A stretch of 64,000 nucleotides of DNA from Bacteroidota bacterium (GCA_947449315.1 CANFRC010000002.1:1-64000); one strand, 5' to 3'. Counted from the stretch's first letter, positions 10,033 to 21,800 are shown. Notes: a model not told the origin generated them from the letters alone. Numbers and translations are program-made.

Positions 10033-10767
10033 ATGTTTAATCAAAAAAAGTATATTATACTTATTTTATTTGTTTTAATTTCAGGAATGGTAATAGCTCA
10101 AAATAACTTATTGATTGGTGTGAAAATAGCTCCTGTTTTTACTAAAGCTACTATTACCGAAAATAACAATGGTTTTGCTACTCCTATTGTTCCTGGTTAT
10201 TCTATGGGCATCCCTGTTGCTTATCGGTTCAAAGAAAAACATACTATTACACTTTCTTTAAATTACACAGAAAAATACGTTTCTATAAAAAATAGCGCAC
10301 CTTTAGATACTAGTGGGTTTTTAAGAAGCACCGATGCGTTTAATACAAAAGAAATTCAATTTTTTTATACTTATATTCTGAAACATTCTCTAAAAAATAA
10401 TTATTATATAGGAGGGGGCGGTTCACTTGATTTTGCAAGTTTATGGAAGCTAGATAAATCGCCAAATAATAATGTGGATTCTTACGGAATTGTAGCAAAT
10501 GGCAATGATTATGAAACAAGAACATATGTGTCTTTAATGGGAACTTTGGGTTATGAAAGGAAATTAAAAAACAATAGAAAATTAAATATTGGACTATCTT
10601 ATGTTCAGGGTTTGCGGCCAATTCAAAGGTTCCATATAAAAAAATATGGACAAGCAGAGGAAACAACTTACATAACAAAAGGGAGTTATTTAGGATTAAA
10701 TGTACAATACTATTTTGCAGATCTATTAAAACTGAAAAAATCGAAAAATTTAGAATCAGCAAAATAA
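10033..10767 (+). CDS. Putative outer-membrane beta-barrel protein, between rpoB and rpoC
   Basis: No specific family is recognised. The protein has about 244 residues. From the ATG at 10033 it has a clean signal peptide (MFNQKKYIILILFVLISGMVIAQ), with an A-rich stretch just before the start. An in-frame ATG at 10003 overlaps the preceding lipoprotein gene and would put a polar extension before the signal peptide, so it is less likely. The mature part shows alternating strands (HTITLSLNYTEKYVSI, YYIGGGGSLDF, LNIGLSYVQG) and ends LGLNVQYYFADLL, typical of a small barrel. It probably works with the lipoprotein upstream, with which it is closely spaced. Confidence 0.7.
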   Translation: MFNQKKYIILILFVLISGMVIAQNNLLIGVKIAPVFTKATITENNNGFATPIVPGYSMGIPVAYRFKEKHTITLSLNYTEKYVSIKNSAPLDTSGFLRSTDAFNTKEIQFFYTYILKHSLKNNYYIGGGGSLDFASLWKLDKSPNNNVDSYGIVANGNDYETRTYVSLMGTLGYERKLKNNRKLNIGLSYVQGLRPIQRFHIKKYGQAEETTYITKGSYLGLNVQYYFADLLKLKKSKNLESAK

Positions 10768-10835
10768 TAGATGATAAGTTTAGTTTTAAAATCAATAAGC
10801 GTCATAGAATAATAAATAATTAAATAAATAATAAA

Positions 10836-13800
10836 ATGGCTTTCAAAAGAGACATCAAATTAAAAAGTAACTTCTCGAAAATTACAATCAGCCTTGCATC
10901 TCCAGAAGCAATTTTGGAGCGTTCAAGCGGTGAAGTTGTAAAACCGGAAACGATCAATTACAGAACATATAAACCAGAAATGGGTGGATTGTTTTGTGAA
11001 AGAATTTTTGGACCGGTAAAAGATTGGGAATGTGCTTGTGGTAAATATAAACGTATCCGTTACAAAGGAATTGTTTGTGACAGATGTGGTGTTGAAGTAA
11101 CTGAGAAAAAAGTACGTAGAGAGCGTATGGGCCATATCAATTTGGTGGTGCCTGTTGCGCATATCTGGTACTTTAAATCGTTACCAAATAAGATCGGTTA
11201 TTTATTAGGCTTGCCAACTAAAAAGTTGGACATGATCATTTATTACGAACGTTATGTTGTAGTAAATGCAGGTGTTAAAGCTACAGACGGAATCAATTAC
11301 CTTGATTTCTTATCTGAAGAAGAGTATTTAAATATCCTAGATACACTTCCAAAAGAAAATCAATATTTGGATGATACTGATCCGAATAAATTCATCGCTA
11401 AGATGGGTGCAGAAGCGTTACAAGCGCTTTTGAGCCGTGTTGATCTTGATGGTTTGTCATTTGATCTTCGTCTCAAAGCAAATACTGAAACATCTCAACA
11501 ACGAAAAAATGAAGCATTAAAACGTTTGCAAGTTGTTGAAAGCTTCCGTCATGCCAACCAAAATGTAGAGAATCGTCCGGAGTGGATGATTGTAAAAATC
11601 GTTCCTGTTATTCCACCAGAATTACGTCCTTTAGTTCCATTGGATGGCGGTCGTTTTGCTACTTCTGACTTAAATGATTTATACAGACGTGTTATTATTC
11701 GTAACAATCGTTTGAAGCGTTTGATAGAGATCAAAGCTCCTGAAGTTATCTTACGTAATGAAAAACGTATGTTGCAAGAAGCAGTTGATTCATTATTTGA
11801 TAACTCACGTAAATCAAATGCAGTAAAAACAGAATCGAACAGAGCATTAAAATCTTTATCTGATTCATTAAAAGGTAAACAAGGTCGTTTCCGTCAGAAT
11901 TTACTTGGTAAACGTGTCGATTATTCTGCACGTTCGGTAATTGTTGTTGGACCGGAGTTGAAATTGCATGAGTGCGGATTGCCTAAAGATATGGCAGCTG
12001 AGTTATTCAAACCGTTTATCATTCGTAAAATGATTGAGCGTGGTATTGTTAAAACTGTAAAATCTGCAAAAAAAATAGTTGATAAAAAAGAACCTATCGT
12101 TTGGGATATTTTAGAGAACATTTTAAAAGGACATCCTGTTCTTTTAAATCGCGCTCCAACATTGCACAGATTAGGTATCCAAGCTTTCCAACCAAAATTA
12201 ATTGAAGGAAAAGCAATCCAATTGCACCCATTGACTTGTACCGCGTTTAACGCGGATTTTGACGGGGATCAAATGGCAGTTCACGTTCCATTGGGACATG
12301 CTGCTATCTTGGAAGCACAATTGTTAATGCTTGCTTCACACAATATCTTAAACCCTGCAAATGGGGCTCCGGTTGCCGTTCCTTCTCAGGACATGGTGCT
12401 TGGTCTATACTATATGACCAAAGGAAAGAAAAATACAAAAGAGGATGTTGTGAAAGGTGAAGGATTAACGTTTTATTCTCCTGAAGAAACCATTATCGCT
12501 TACAACGAAAAACGTGTTGACTTACATGCATGGGTGAAAGTTCGTTTGGAAGTAAAAGAAGGGGATAAATTAGTAAACAAACTTATTGAAACAACTGTTG
12601 GTCGTATCTTGTTTAATCAAGTGGTACCTAAAGAAGTTGGTTACATCAATGAGTTGTTGACTAAAAAATCTTTACGTGATATTATTGGAAATATTGTTAA
12701 GGAAACCGGCATGGCTAAAACAGCTAAGTTCCTTGATGAAATGAAAACGTTAGGTTTCATGAGTGCATTCCGTGGATGTTTATCGTTTAACTTAGGTGAC
12801 GTAATTGTTCCTGAGGATAAAGGTAAAATGATTGCTGATGCAAATGCACAAGTGGATGAGGTGGTTGCAAACTACAACATGGGTTTCATTACCAATAACG
12901 AACGTTACAATCAGGTAATTGATATCTGGACACATACCAACTCTCGTATCACAGCCAAAGTATTGAATACATTGACTACTGATCGTCAAGGATTTAATCC
13001 TGTATTTATGATGTTGGATTCTGGAGCCCGTGGTTCTAAGGAGCAAATTCGTCAGTTGGGTGGTATGCGTGGATTGATGGCCAAACCTCAAAAAGGTGCA
13101 GGCGGTGGAGAGATCATTGAAAACCCTATTATCTCTAACTTTAAAGAAGGGTTATCGATTCTTGAGTACTTTATCTCTACTCACGGTGCTCGTAAAGGTC
13201 TTGCCGATACAGCATTAAAAACAGCGGATGCTGGTTACTTGACCAGACGTTTAGTTGACGTTGCTCAAGATGTTATCATCACTGTTGAAGATTGTGGTAC
13301 TTTGCGTGGATTGATTGCGACACCTTTGAAGAAAAATGATGAGGTAGTTGAATCTTTATATGACAGAATTTTAGGTAGAACAGCTGTTCACGATGTGTAT
13401 CATCCATTAACAGGTGATTTGATCATCAGTGCTGGTGAAGAGTTAACGGAAGATTATGCAAAAATAATTTCTGAATCTCCTATTGAAGCGGTAGAGATCC
13501 GTTCTGTATTAACTTGCGAGAGCAAAAACGGTGTGTGTGGAAAATGTTACGGACGTAACTTGGCAACAGGTAGAATGGTTCAGCGTGGTGAAGCAGTTGG
13601 TGTTATTGCTGCTCAGTCAATTGGTGAGCCGGGTACTCAGTTAACATTGCGTACATTCCACGTTGGTGGTGTTGCGGGTGGTTCTGTTGCTTCTTCTAAA
13701 TTGGAAGCGAAGTACGACGGTATTCTTGAGATTGATGAGTTGAAAACAGTGAAGCGTAAAAATGCTGAAGGAAAAACTGTTGACGTAGTTATTGGTCGTT

Positions 13801-15125
13801 CTGCAGAGATGCGTATCGTGGATGCAAACACAAAAATTGTATTAACAACAGGTAATATCCCTTACGGTTCTCAATCGTATGCGAAACATTTGGATAAGGT
13901 TAAAAAAGGAGATTTAATCTGTGATTGGGATCCGTATAACGCTGTTATCGTTTCTGAATTTGCAGGTAAGATTGAATTTGATAATCTGGAAGAAGGGATC
14001 ACTTTCCGTGAAGAATCAGATGAACAAACAGGCTTTAAAGAAAAAGTTATTGTTGAGAGTCGTGATAAATCTAAAAATCCTTCTATCAAAATTGTTGTTG
14101 CAAAAGATGTATTACGTACATACAACATTCCGGTTGGTGCGCACATTATCGTAAATGACGCATCAAAAATAGAAGCAGGTCAAATCCTTGTTAAGATTCC
14201 TCGTTCTTCTGGTAAAACAGGTGATATCACTGGAGGTTTACCGCGAGTTACTGAGTTGTTCGAAGCTCGTAACCCAAGTAATCCAGCTGTTGTTTCTGAA
14301 ATTGATGGGATTGTTTCATTTGGTAAAATTAAACGTGGTAACCGTGAGGTTCATGTTGAATCTAGAACGGGTGAAAAGAAAACGTATCTTGTTCAGTTAT
14401 CAAAACATATTCTTGTTCAGGAAAATGATTTCATCAAAGCTGGTGAGCCATTGTCTGACGGAGCTATCACACCAAGTGATATCTTAGCTATCAAAGGGCC
14501 AACTGCTGTTCAGGAATACTTAGTAAATGAGGTACAAGAGGTATACCGTTTACAGGGTGTTAAGATCAATGATAAACATTTCGAAGTGATTGTTCGTCAG
14601 ATGATGCGTAAGGTTGATATCAGCGAAGCAGGAGATACTATTTTCTTAGAAAAACAACTGGTTAATAAATCAGAGTTTATGAAAGAAAATGACAACTTGT
14701 ACGCAAAAGTATTGATCCTTGATGCTGGTGATTCTTCATTATACAAAGCTGGTCAGATTATCAGTGCGCGTAAATTAAGAGATGAAAATTCTTCATTGAA
14801 ACGCAGAGATATGAAAATCATTGAAGCGCGTGAAGCCGTTCCGGCAACTTCAAGCCAAGTATTACAAGGTATCACTCGTGCATCGTTGCAAACAAACAGC
14901 TTCATGAGTGCTGCATCGTTCCAGGAAACTACAAAAGTTCTGAACGAAGCTGCAGTAAGCGGAAAAGTCGATCATTTGTTAGGATTGAAAGAAAACGTAA
15001 TTGTTGGACATTTAATCCCTGCAGGTACAGGCTTAAGAGCATACGACAAAATGATCGTTGGTTCTCAAGAAGAGTACGATAGATTAATGGCTTCCAAAAA
15101 AGAAGCATTAGAAGAAGAAGCATAA
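10836..15125 (+). CDS. rpoC: DNA-directed RNA polymerase subunit beta'
   Basis: This is the beta' subunit of RNA polymerase, 1429 residues. An N-terminal zinc ribbon is seen in [20 protein letters not shown], the Mg-binding NADFDGDQM near residues 470-478, the bridge-helix/trigger-loop region [19 protein letters not shown], and a second zinc site [16 protein letters not shown]. The ATG at 10836 gives [18 protein letters not shown], typical of Bacteroidota. It lies 68 nt downstream of the barrel gene with no clear promoter between them, so it may depend on read-through from upstream or on an unrecognised promoter. Confidence 0.99.
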   Translation: MAFKRDIKLKSNFSKITISLASPEAILERSSGEVVKPETINYRTYKPEMGGLFCERIFGPVKDWECACGKYKRIRYKGIVCDRCGVEVTEKKVRRERMGHINLVVPVAHIWYFKSLPNKIGYLLGLPTKKLDMIIYYERYVVVNAGVKATDGINYLDFLSEEEYLNILDTLPKENQYLDDTDPNKFIAKMGAEALQALLSRVDLDGLSFDLRLKANTETSQQRKNEALKRLQVVESFRHANQNVENRPEWMIVKIVPVIPPELRPLVPLDGGRFATSDLNDLYRRVIIRNNRLKRLIEIKAPEVILRNEKRMLQEAVDSLFDNSRKSNAVKTESNRALKSLSDSLKGKQGRFRQNLLGKRVDYSARSVIVVGPELKLHECGLPKDMAAELFKPFIIRKMIERGIVKTVKSAKKIVDKKEPIVWDILENILKGHPVLLNRAPTLHRLGIQAFQPKLIEGKAIQLHPLTCTAFNADFDGDQMAVHVPLGHAAILEAQLLMLASHNILNPANGAPVAVPSQDMVLGLYYMTKGKKNTKEDVVKGEGLTFYSPEETIIAYNEKRVDLHAWVKVRLEVKEGDKLVNKLIETTVGRILFNQVVPKEVGYINELLTKKSLRDIIGNIVKETGMAKTAKFLDEMKTLGFMSAFRGCLSFNLGDVIVPEDKGKMIADANAQVDEVVANYNMGFITNNERYNQVIDIWTHTNSRITAKVLNTLTTDRQGFNPVFMMLDSGARGSKEQIRQLGGMRGLMAKPQKGAGGGEIIENPIISNFKEGLSILEYFISTHGARKGLADTALKTADAGYLTRRLVDVAQDVIITVEDCGTLRGLIATPLKKNDEVVESLYDRILGRTAVHDVYHPLTGDLIISAGEELTEDYAKIISESPIEAVEIRSVLTCESKNGVCGKCYGRNLATGRMVQRGEAVGVIAAQSIGEPGTQLTLRTFHVGGVAGGSVASSKLEAKYDGILEIDELKTVKRKNAEGKTVDVVIGRSAEMRIVDANTKIVLTTGNIPYGSQSYAKHLDKVKKGDLICDWDPYNAVIVSEFAGKIEFDNLEEGITFREESDEQTGFKEKVIVESRDKSKNPSIKIVVAKDVLRTYNIPVGAHIIVNDASKIEAGQILVKIPRSSGKTGDITGGLPRVTELFEARNPSNPAVVSEIDGIVSFGKIKRGNREVHVESRTGEKKTYLVQLSKHILVQENDFIKAGEPLSDGAITPSDILAIKGPTAVQEYLVNEVQEVYRLQGVKINDKHFEVIVRQMMRKVDISEAGDTIFLEKQLVNKSEFMKENDNLYAKVLILDAGDSSLYKAGQIISARKLRDENSSLKRRDMKIIEAREAVPATSSQVLQGITRASLQTNSFMSAASFQETTKVLNEAAVSGKVDHLLGLKENVIVGHLIPAGTGLRAYDKMIVGSQEEYDRLMASKKEALEEEA

Positions 15126-15153
15126 TATTATCATGCTATTCTGAATAATAAAA

Positions 15154-15189
15154 AAAAGAGGGACCAACAGTAATGTTTGTCCCTCTTTT
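15154..15189 (+). terminator. Intrinsic terminator after rpoC
   Basis: AAAAGAGGGAC (15154-15164) pairs with GTCCCTCTTTT (15179-15189). An inner AACA/TGTT adds to the stem, and the 3' side ends in a T run. It closes the rpo region. Confidence 0.8.
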
Positions 15190-15227
15190 GTTAGAAAAAG
15201 AAACTGAAATAATAATATATAATAATC

Positions 15228-15539
15228 ATGGAAGACCAAAATCAAAATCAATTAAATATTGAACTTTCGGAGGAAATTGCAGAAGGAATTTATTCTAACC
15301 TTGCAGTAATCACTCATTCAAATTCTGAATTCGTGGTGGATTTTATTAAAATGATGCCTGGAGTTCCTAAAGCGAAAGTGAAATCGAGGATTGTATTAAC
15401 ACCACAACACGCTAAGCGTTTAATGAAAGCATTAAAAGATAATATTTCGAAATTTGAGCAAACACATGGTGCTATTAAGGATACTGAAATGCCCAATGTG
15501 TTACCTATGAACTTTGGCGGACCCACAGCACAAGCATAA
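15228..15539 (+). CDS. DUF3467 family protein
   Basis: This is a small cytoplasmic protein of 103 residues matching the DUF3467 pattern: IYSNLAVITHSNSEFVVDFI, MMPGVPKAKVKSRIVLTPQHAK and an LMKALKDNISKFEQTHG helix. The family is widespread and of unknown function. It often sits just downstream of rpoC in Bacteroidota, as here, 38 nt after the rpoC terminator. No catalytic residues are apparent. Confidence 0.85.
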   Translation: MEDQNQNQLNIELSEEIAEGIYSNLAVITHSNSEFVVDFIKMMPGVPKAKVKSRIVLTPQHAKRLMKALKDNISKFEQTHGAIKDTEMPNVLPMNFGGPTAQA

Positions 15540-15634
15540 TTCAGCTTGTCTTAACTCGTTTTAAACATTTGTCATATTTATGATACAATTCTATAATTAG
15601 TAAGTAAATTAGTAAAAACAAATCTCTCAAAACA

Positions 15635-16798
15635 ATGAATATAAAAAAATCATTCTTGCTTTCTGCTTTAGCATTGTCTGCTATCACAGTATCAGCACAA
15701 ACATTTACCAATAAAAAAGATGGTAATTATAAATTTACTATTGTCAAGGATCTGGATGTAACTGATGTTCAGAATCAAGCGCAATCTGGGACTTGTTGGT
15801 CATTCTCTTCGATGTCATTTTTTGAATCGGAATTGCTTCGCATGGGTAAACCCAAAGTAATGTTGTCAGAAATGTATGCTGTGCGTAATGCATATGCTGC
15901 AAAAGCAGATAAATATGTCCGTATGCATGGACTGATTAATTTCGGTCCTGGTGGTGCATTTCACGATGTAGCGTATGTTATTAAAAATTACGGTATTATT
16001 CCTCAATCAGCATATACTGGTTTTGCAAATGGTGAAAAAAGCCAGAAAGACGTAAATGATAATGAAATGGATGCCATATTAAAAGCAGAAGTAGATGTTA
16101 TCGTTAAAGCAAACAAAATTTCGACAGGATGGGTTAAAACAGTAAACGCTACGTTAGATGCCTATTTAGGGAAAGTGCCTGAGTCATTTGATTACATGGG
16201 GAAACAATATACTCCAAAATCATTTGCAGATTTTTTAGGGCTTAACATGGATAATTACGTGGAGATTACTTCATTTTCTCATCATCCATTCTATTCTAAA
16301 TTTGCTTTAGAAGTTCAGGATAACTGGGCTTGGGATCAAGTATATAATGTTCAGATCAATGAATTGACGGATGTGATTGATAATGCTATTATGAATGGAT
16401 ACACTGTTGCTTGGGGTGCTGATGTGAGTGAAAAAGGATTCTCTTTTAAAAATGGTGTTGCTGTTGTTCCTGAATTAGATTGGAATGATATTAAGAGAGA
16501 AAAAATTGACTCAGTTGTAAATGCACCTGCAAAACAAAAAGAAATTACTCAAGCGATGCGTCAGGAAGCTTTTGATAATTACGAAACACAAGATGATCAT
16601 GGTATGCACATCGTTGGAATTGTAAAAGATCAAAACGGAACAAAATACTATAAGGTGAAAAATTCTTGGGGAAAAAGTGGAAATGATTGTGATGGATATT
16701 TCTACGCTTCTGAAGCTTTTGTAAAATATAAAACAACGGATATTATGTTACATAAAGATGCAGTGAAGAAAGATGTTGCTAAGAAATTAGGATTCTAA
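15635..16798 (+). CDS. Secreted C1-family (papain/bleomycin hydrolase-like) cysteine peptidase
   Basis: The protein has 387 residues. A signal peptide (MNIKKSFLLSALALSAITVSAQ) is followed by a papain-fold peptidase. The catalytic Cys lies in QAQSGTCWSFSS near residue 53, the catalytic His in DDHGMHIVGI near 325 and Asn in VKNSWGKSG near 345. The layout resembles the aminopeptidase C/bleomycin hydrolase branch (C1B), but the signal peptide indicates a periplasmic or exported enzyme, as commonly seen in Bacteroidota. It ends before a strong bidirectional terminator. Confidence 0.88.
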   Translation: MNIKKSFLLSALALSAITVSAQTFTNKKDGNYKFTIVKDLDVTDVQNQAQSGTCWSFSSMSFFESELLRMGKPKVMLSEMYAVRNAYAAKADKYVRMHGLINFGPGGAFHDVAYVIKNYGIIPQSAYTGFANGEKSQKDVNDNEMDAILKAEVDVIVKANKISTGWVKTVNATLDAYLGKVPESFDYMGKQYTPKSFADFLGLNMDNYVEITSFSHHPFYSKFALEVQDNWAWDQVYNVQINELTDVIDNAIMNGYTVAWGADVSEKGFSFKNGVAVVPELDWNDIKREKIDSVVNAPAKQKEITQAMRQEAFDNYETQDDHGMHIVGIVKDQNGTKYYKVKNSWGKSGNDCDGYFYASEAFVKYKTTDIMLHKDAVKKDVAKKLGF

Positions 16799-16811
16799 TA
16801 ATTAAGATCTG

Positions 16812-16859
16812 AAAAAAGAAGAAGCCATACCCCTTTGTTGGTATGGCTTCTTCTTTTTT
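16812..16859. terminator. Strong bidirectional terminator
   Basis: The arms 16812-16831 and 16840-16859 form a perfect 20-bp stem with an 8-nt loop. A run of A on the 5' side and of T on the 3' side lets it terminate both the C1 peptidase gene and the converging tcdA. Confidence 0.88.
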
Positions 16860-16907
16860 AAAAGAATAACAGGACAATCTATCTCTGTTTCAAAAAAATA
16901 TTTTTCA

Positions 16908-17630
16908 TCAGCTTTCTATTAGATCACGGATAACTACAGATGAGCAAACGCCACCAAAAGCAGCAGGCAAATAAGAGATCGTTCCGTAAGCAGATTTTTT
17001 AAAATTTCGTCCATCTGTTAACATCAGCGATTCTTTGATTGGTTCTTCGGGTGAAAAAACAGTTTTTATGCCTTCTGTGATACCTTCTTCTCTTAATCGT
17101 TTGCGGACATATTGTGCAAAAGGGCAAATATATGTTTTAGAAATATCAACTACTTGTAATCTTGTAGGATCTAATTTTGCGCCAGCTCCCATAGAGCTTA
17201 TAATTCGCACTTTATGTTCATAGGCTGTTTTCAAAAATGTGACCTTTGGAGTAATACTATCTATCGCATCTACAACATAATCGAACTTGGTAGATAAAAT
17301 TTGTACTGCTCTGTCTGGATTTATAAATTCTTTTATCACCGTTAATTTTAGATCAGGGTTAATCGCTAATAAACGTTCGGCCATAATATCGGCTTTAGGT
17401 AAACCGTGTGTACTTGCTAATGCAGGTAATTGCCTATTTCTATTACTAGGATCTACCACATCACCATCAACAATGGTCATTTCGCCTATACCCCCTCTGC
17501 AAATAAATTCAGCAGCAAATGAGCCAACGCCTCCCATTCCTACAACCAATACATGCGCATTCTGAAGCTTCATCAGCTTTTCTTTTCCGATCAGTAGTTC
17601 TGTGCGCGATAACCATTTTAAATCATTCAT
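16908..17630 (-). CDS. tcdA: tRNA threonylcarbamoyladenosine dehydratase
   Basis: This is a ThiF/E1-like enzyme that, with ATP, converts t6A37 of tRNA to the cyclic form ct6A. The 240-residue protein has the nucleotide-binding GMGGVGS at 31-37, the acidic VDGD turn at about 54-57, NRNRQ at 63-67 and DAIDSI near 121-126. The C-terminal CPFAQYVRKRLR is characteristic of TcdA rather than MoeB or ThiF. Its start overlaps the end of the TatD-like gene by 8 nt (ATGAATGA), so the two are translationally coupled. Confidence 0.92.
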   Translation of the reverse strand: MNDLKWLSRTELLIGKEKLMKLQNAHVLVVGMGGVGSFAAEFICRGGIGEMTIVDGDVVDPSNRNRQLPALASTHGLPKADIMAERLLAINPDLKLTVIKEFINPDRAVQILSTKFDYVVDAIDSITPKVTFLKTAYEHKVRIISSMGAGAKLDPTRLQVVDISKTYICPFAQYVRKRLREEGITEGIKTVFSPEEPIKESLMLTDGRNFKKSAYGTISYLPAAFGGVCSSVVIRDLIES

Positions 17631-18273
17631 TCGTAAATACTTTTTTGAAATTTTTGTAGATCATTTTTCTTAATTCATCTTCATTTATAGACAAGATAAG
17701 CGCTGCGCATTCAAAAATACGTTTTATTGAAATGTCTGCATCATCTGTTTCCAGAAATATTCGGTCGGTAGGTAATTCTTTAATAATTTTTGATGCGTTA
17801 GATCCTTTTGTTAATAGCGCTTTCCCAAATGACAAATAAAATCCATTTTTAATCAATTCTTTCCCAATTTGGTCATTGTTGTTAAACCCATGAACCAGTA
17901 AGGGTACAGTAATTTTGTTTTCTTTTTTTATGCGGATAAGTTCATTGAATGCTTTTACACAATGTATGATGACAGGCTTTTTCTCTTTTACAGCAATTTT
18001 TAATTGTTGAACAAAAATTTCTTCTTGCACTTTTAAATCAATATCGATTAGTTTATCTAACCCGCATTCACCAATGGCAATCACATGAGTATTACGTGCA
18101 ATTTTTTTGATATTTTCAATTTCTGCATTATTTTTTTGCCAAGGATGAATTCCAATCGAAACCCATTTGTTAGTAGGAGTCAAGGCCGGATCCTCAGTTA
18201 TGTTTAACAAACTGATCACATCGTTTTCATCTGGATGATGATGTGTATGAATATTGATATACGGGTAGTTCAC
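17623..18273 (-). CDS. TatD-family metal-dependent hydrolase
   Basis: This is an amidohydrolase-fold nuclease-like enzyme. Metal ligands are visible as HTHH near the N-terminus (residues 9-12), Glu in GECGLDKL, His in IIHCVKAF, His in LVHGF and Asp in LETDDAD. I prefer GTG at 18273 as the start, giving 216 residues and MNYPYINIHTHH, the usual family beginning. An ATG at 18306 is in frame, but its first codons lie in the terminator of the upstream gene (18284-18320) and would add an odd NREFFFLRLF extension. The exact substrate is unknown. Confidence 0.85.
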   Translation of the reverse strand: MNYPYINIHTHHHPDENDVISLLNITEDPALTPTNKWVSIGIHPWQKNNAEIENIKKIARNTHVIAIGECGLDKLIDIDLKVQEEIFVQQLKIAVKEKKPVIIHCVKAFNELIRIKKENKITVPLLVHGFNNNDQIGKELIKNGFYLSFGKALLTKGSNASKIIKELPTDRIFLETDDADISIKRIFECAALILSINEDELRKMIYKNFKKVFTNE

Positions 18274-18283
18274 GAATAATCGA

Positions 18284-18320
18284 AGAAAAAAAAACTCCCG
18301 ATTCAAATGAGCCGGGAGTT
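18284..18320 (-). terminator. Intrinsic terminator of the LTxxQ protein gene
   Basis: Read on the minus strand, AACTCCCG (18320-18313) pairs with CGGGAGTT (18300-18293), followed by a T run down to about 18285. It ends the periplasmic protein gene and lies over the apparent long start of the TatD gene. Confidence 0.8.
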
Positions 18321-18340
18321 ACTAATAAATATCAGAATTA

Positions 18341-18751
18341 TTATTTTGCGTCTTTAGTACCTTTTTTTGCTGTGTTTTCTTTCGCTGCCTGATCGGATTC
18401 CATTTTCTTGAATTTGGTCATTTGATCTGCTGTTAAAACGCCTTTCAGATTGGTTTCCCATTTTGTAATTACTATTTGTTTCTCAGTTTCTAAAGCTTTT
18501 GCGTCTGTACTATTTTTTTGACGGTTAGCATCCATCGCTTTTGCTTTTTCCAAATTGATGTTCAACACTTTTGGTTTTTGAGCCTCTGTTAATTCTAATG
18601 CCTTTGTCATTCGTTCCGTAGCATTGTTTGCTCTGGTGGATGCATCTGGCATTTGCTGCTGTTGTGCAGCTGTTTGTTTAACTGCTCCGCCTTGAGCATT
18701 TGCTAATAAACCTGTTGCAACAAATGCAACTGCTACAATTATTTTTTTCAT
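18341..18751 (-). CDS. Small periplasmic LTxxQ (Spy/CpxP-like) protein
   Basis: The protein has 136 residues. A signal peptide (MKKIIVAVAFVATGLLANAQ) is followed by an Ala/Gln/Lys-rich helical protein. Two LTxxQ motifs are visible, LTEAQ near residue 54 and LTADQ near 106, the hallmark of Spy/CpxP-type envelope stress chaperones. The C-terminus is very basic (KKGTKDAK). This resemblance is by motif and composition only. It has its own terminator and is probably a single-gene transcript. Confidence 0.7.
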   Translation of the reverse strand: MKKIIVAVAFVATGLLANAQGGAVKQTAAQQQQMPDASTRANNATERMTKALELTEAQKPKVLNINLEKAKAMDANRQKNSTDAKALETEKQIVITKWETNLKGVLTADQMTKFKKMESDQAAKENTAKKGTKDAK

Positions 18752-18850
18752 GTTTTTTTTATTTAGTTAGTATAAAGTTAAGAAATATTAATTCAATTAT
18801 AAATGATAATTATTTATTCTTTTTTATCTCACACCTTGCAAAGTGAAAGT

Positions 18851-21800
18851 TTACATGTTTCGTCTATATTGTCCGCCCACTTCAAACAATGCATTGGTGA
18901 TTTGGCCCAAGGAACAATATTTAGCAGTTTCCATTATTCCTTCAAACATATTTTGATTCTTAATAGCAATCATCTGTAGTTCTTTTAAAAGTGCAGCTGA
19001 TCTTTCAGCATTTCCCTTCTGCAATTCGGATACCATAGTTATCTGATACTGTTTTTCTTCTTCAGTAGCGCGGATCACTTCTTTCGGAACGATTGTAGGA
19101 GAACCTTTGGATGAAAGGAAAGTATTAACGCCAATGATTGGATATTCGCCAGTATGTTTCAAGGTTTCATAATACAAACTCTCTTCCTGTATCTTTCCTC
19201 GTTGATACATTGTTTCCATCGCCCCTAAAACACCACCGCGTTCATTGATGCGTTCGAACTCTAGTAATACAGCTTCTTCTACAAGGTCTGTTAGGTCTTC
19301 AATAATGAATGAACCTTGTAATGGATTTTCATTTTTTGCCAAACCTAATTCTCTGTTTATGATCAATTGGATTGCCATTGCTCTTCTTACAGATTCTTCC
19401 GTTGGAGTGGTGATTGCTTCGTCATACGCGTTTGTATGCAATGAATTACAGTTGTCATAAATAGCGTAAAGCGCTTGTAAGGTAGTACGAATATCATTGA
19501 AATCAATTTCCTGAGCATGTAAGGAACGTCCGGAAGTTTGGATATGATACTTCAGCATTTGTGAACGGTCATTTGCATTGTATTTTATTTTCATTGCTTT
19601 TGCCCATATTCTTCTCGCAACACGGCCTATTACAGAATATTCTGGATCGATACCGTTACTGAAGAAGAAAGATAAATTTGGAGCAAATTTATTGATATCC
19701 ATTCCTCTGCTTACATAATATTCAACGTATGTAAAACCGTTGGATAGAGTCAATGCAAGCTGTGTAATAGGATTTGCTCCCGCTTCAGCAATGTGATAAC
19801 CGGAGATAGAAACAGAATAAAAGTTACGTATGTTCTTTTGAATGAAATAATCCTGCATATCGCCCATCAAACGCAAAGCGAATTCGGTAGAGAAGATACA
19901 GGTGTTCTGCGCTTGATCTTCTTTTAGAATATCTGCCTGAACAGTCCCGCGCACAGCAGCAATCGTTTCTGCTTTTATTTTTTCGTAAACATCTTTTGGT
20001 AATACTTGGTCGCCGGTTGTTCCCAACAACATCAATCCTAAGCCATCATTCCCTTCGGGTAATGGACCTTGGTAGGTAGGGCGAACAACACCTTTCTTTT
20101 TAAACTGGTCAACGATTTTTTTCTCAATTTCTTTTTCTAATCCGTTCTTCTTAATATAGATTTCGCATTGTTGATCAATGGCTGCATTCATAAAAAATCC
20201 GGTAACAATAGCAGCTGGACCATTAATGGTCATGGAAACAGATGTTTTTGGATCTGCTAAATTAAATCCACTGTATAATTTTTTTGCATCATCTAAACAA
20301 CAAATAGAAACTCCAGAGTTTCCAATTTTCCCATAAATATCCGGACGCAATTCGGGGTCTTGTCCGTATAGAGTCACGCTGTCGAATGCTGAACTTAATC
20401 GATGCGCTGGCATTCCCAGACTTACATAATGGAAACGTCTGTTCGTTCGCTCCGGTCCTCCTTCACCTGCAAACATACGTGTTGGATCTTCTCCTTCTCG
20501 TTTGAATGGAAATACGCCAGCTGTATATGGAAATTCTCCAGGTACATTTTCCTGCAAATTCCATTTTAAAATATCTCCCCAAGCTTCGTAACGTGGAGTA
20601 GAAATCTTAGGTATCTGAGAGTGGGAAAGCGATTCGTAATGTGTTTTAATCTTTAATTCTTTATCACGAACTTTAAAAATAAAATATTCGTTTTTGTATT
20701 GTTGTACTTTATCAGCCCAACCTTCAATAATTTTTTTGTTATGTCCGTCAAATCCTAATTCAACTTGAGCGTAGGTTTCCTGAAGTCCTTTTATGATCCT
20801 GTCTTTATCTTCTATTTTTGATTCTTTTAAAGCCGAGATAGAATTAGTAATCGAATATAATGTTTGTGCAATATCTTTTTGAGCATTCACCCACTTATCA
20901 TAATTGCGATTGTTTTCAGCAATTTCAGATAAGTATCGTGTTCGTTGCGGAGGAATGATATAAATTTTTTCACTCATTTCATCTGTCACCGCGAAATCCG
21001 ATTTTAAATGAGCACCTGTTTTTTCTGATAGTTTATTGACAACAGCTTTGTAAAGTTTGTTCATTCCAGGATCGTTGAACTGAGAAGCAATTGTTCCGAA
21101 CACAGGAAGCAATTCATCATCGGTATCCCATAATTGGTGATTACGTTTGTATTGTTTTTTTACATCGCGCAAGGCATCTAAAGCACCGCGTTTGTCAAAC
21201 TTGTTTAATGCAATTACATCAGCAAAGTCTAACATGTCAATCTTCTCCAATTGTGTTGCGGCACCGTATTCAGGTGTCATCACATACAAACTCATATCGC
21301 TGTGTTCTGTAATTTCTGTATCACTTTGACCAATTCCAGAAGTTTCTAGAATGATGAGGTCATAGCTAGCAGCTTTTACAATTTCTACGGCTTCTTTCAC
21401 ATATTTCGATAATGCTAAGTTACTCTGACGAGTTGCCAAAGAGCGCATGTATACACGCTCATTTTTTATCGCATTCATTCGTATTCTATCACCAAGCAAC
21501 GCTCCGCCTGTTTTGCGTTTCGATGGATCGACAGAAATAATTGCGATTGTCTTATCTTTAAAGTCAATTAAGAATCTGCGAACGAGTTCATCCACTAAAG
21601 AGGATTTACCGGAGCCGCCTGTCCCGGTGATACCAAGAACTGGAACTACTTTTGTTTTGACAACTTTCGCTATTTCAGCGCTGAATTTAGAGAATGCTTC
21701 AGGGAAATTCTCTGCAGCAGATATTAAACGTGCGATAGATTTTACATCTTTTTCTTTTAAATAGCTTACTTCATCCGTTAGATTTGCGCCGGTTGGAAAA

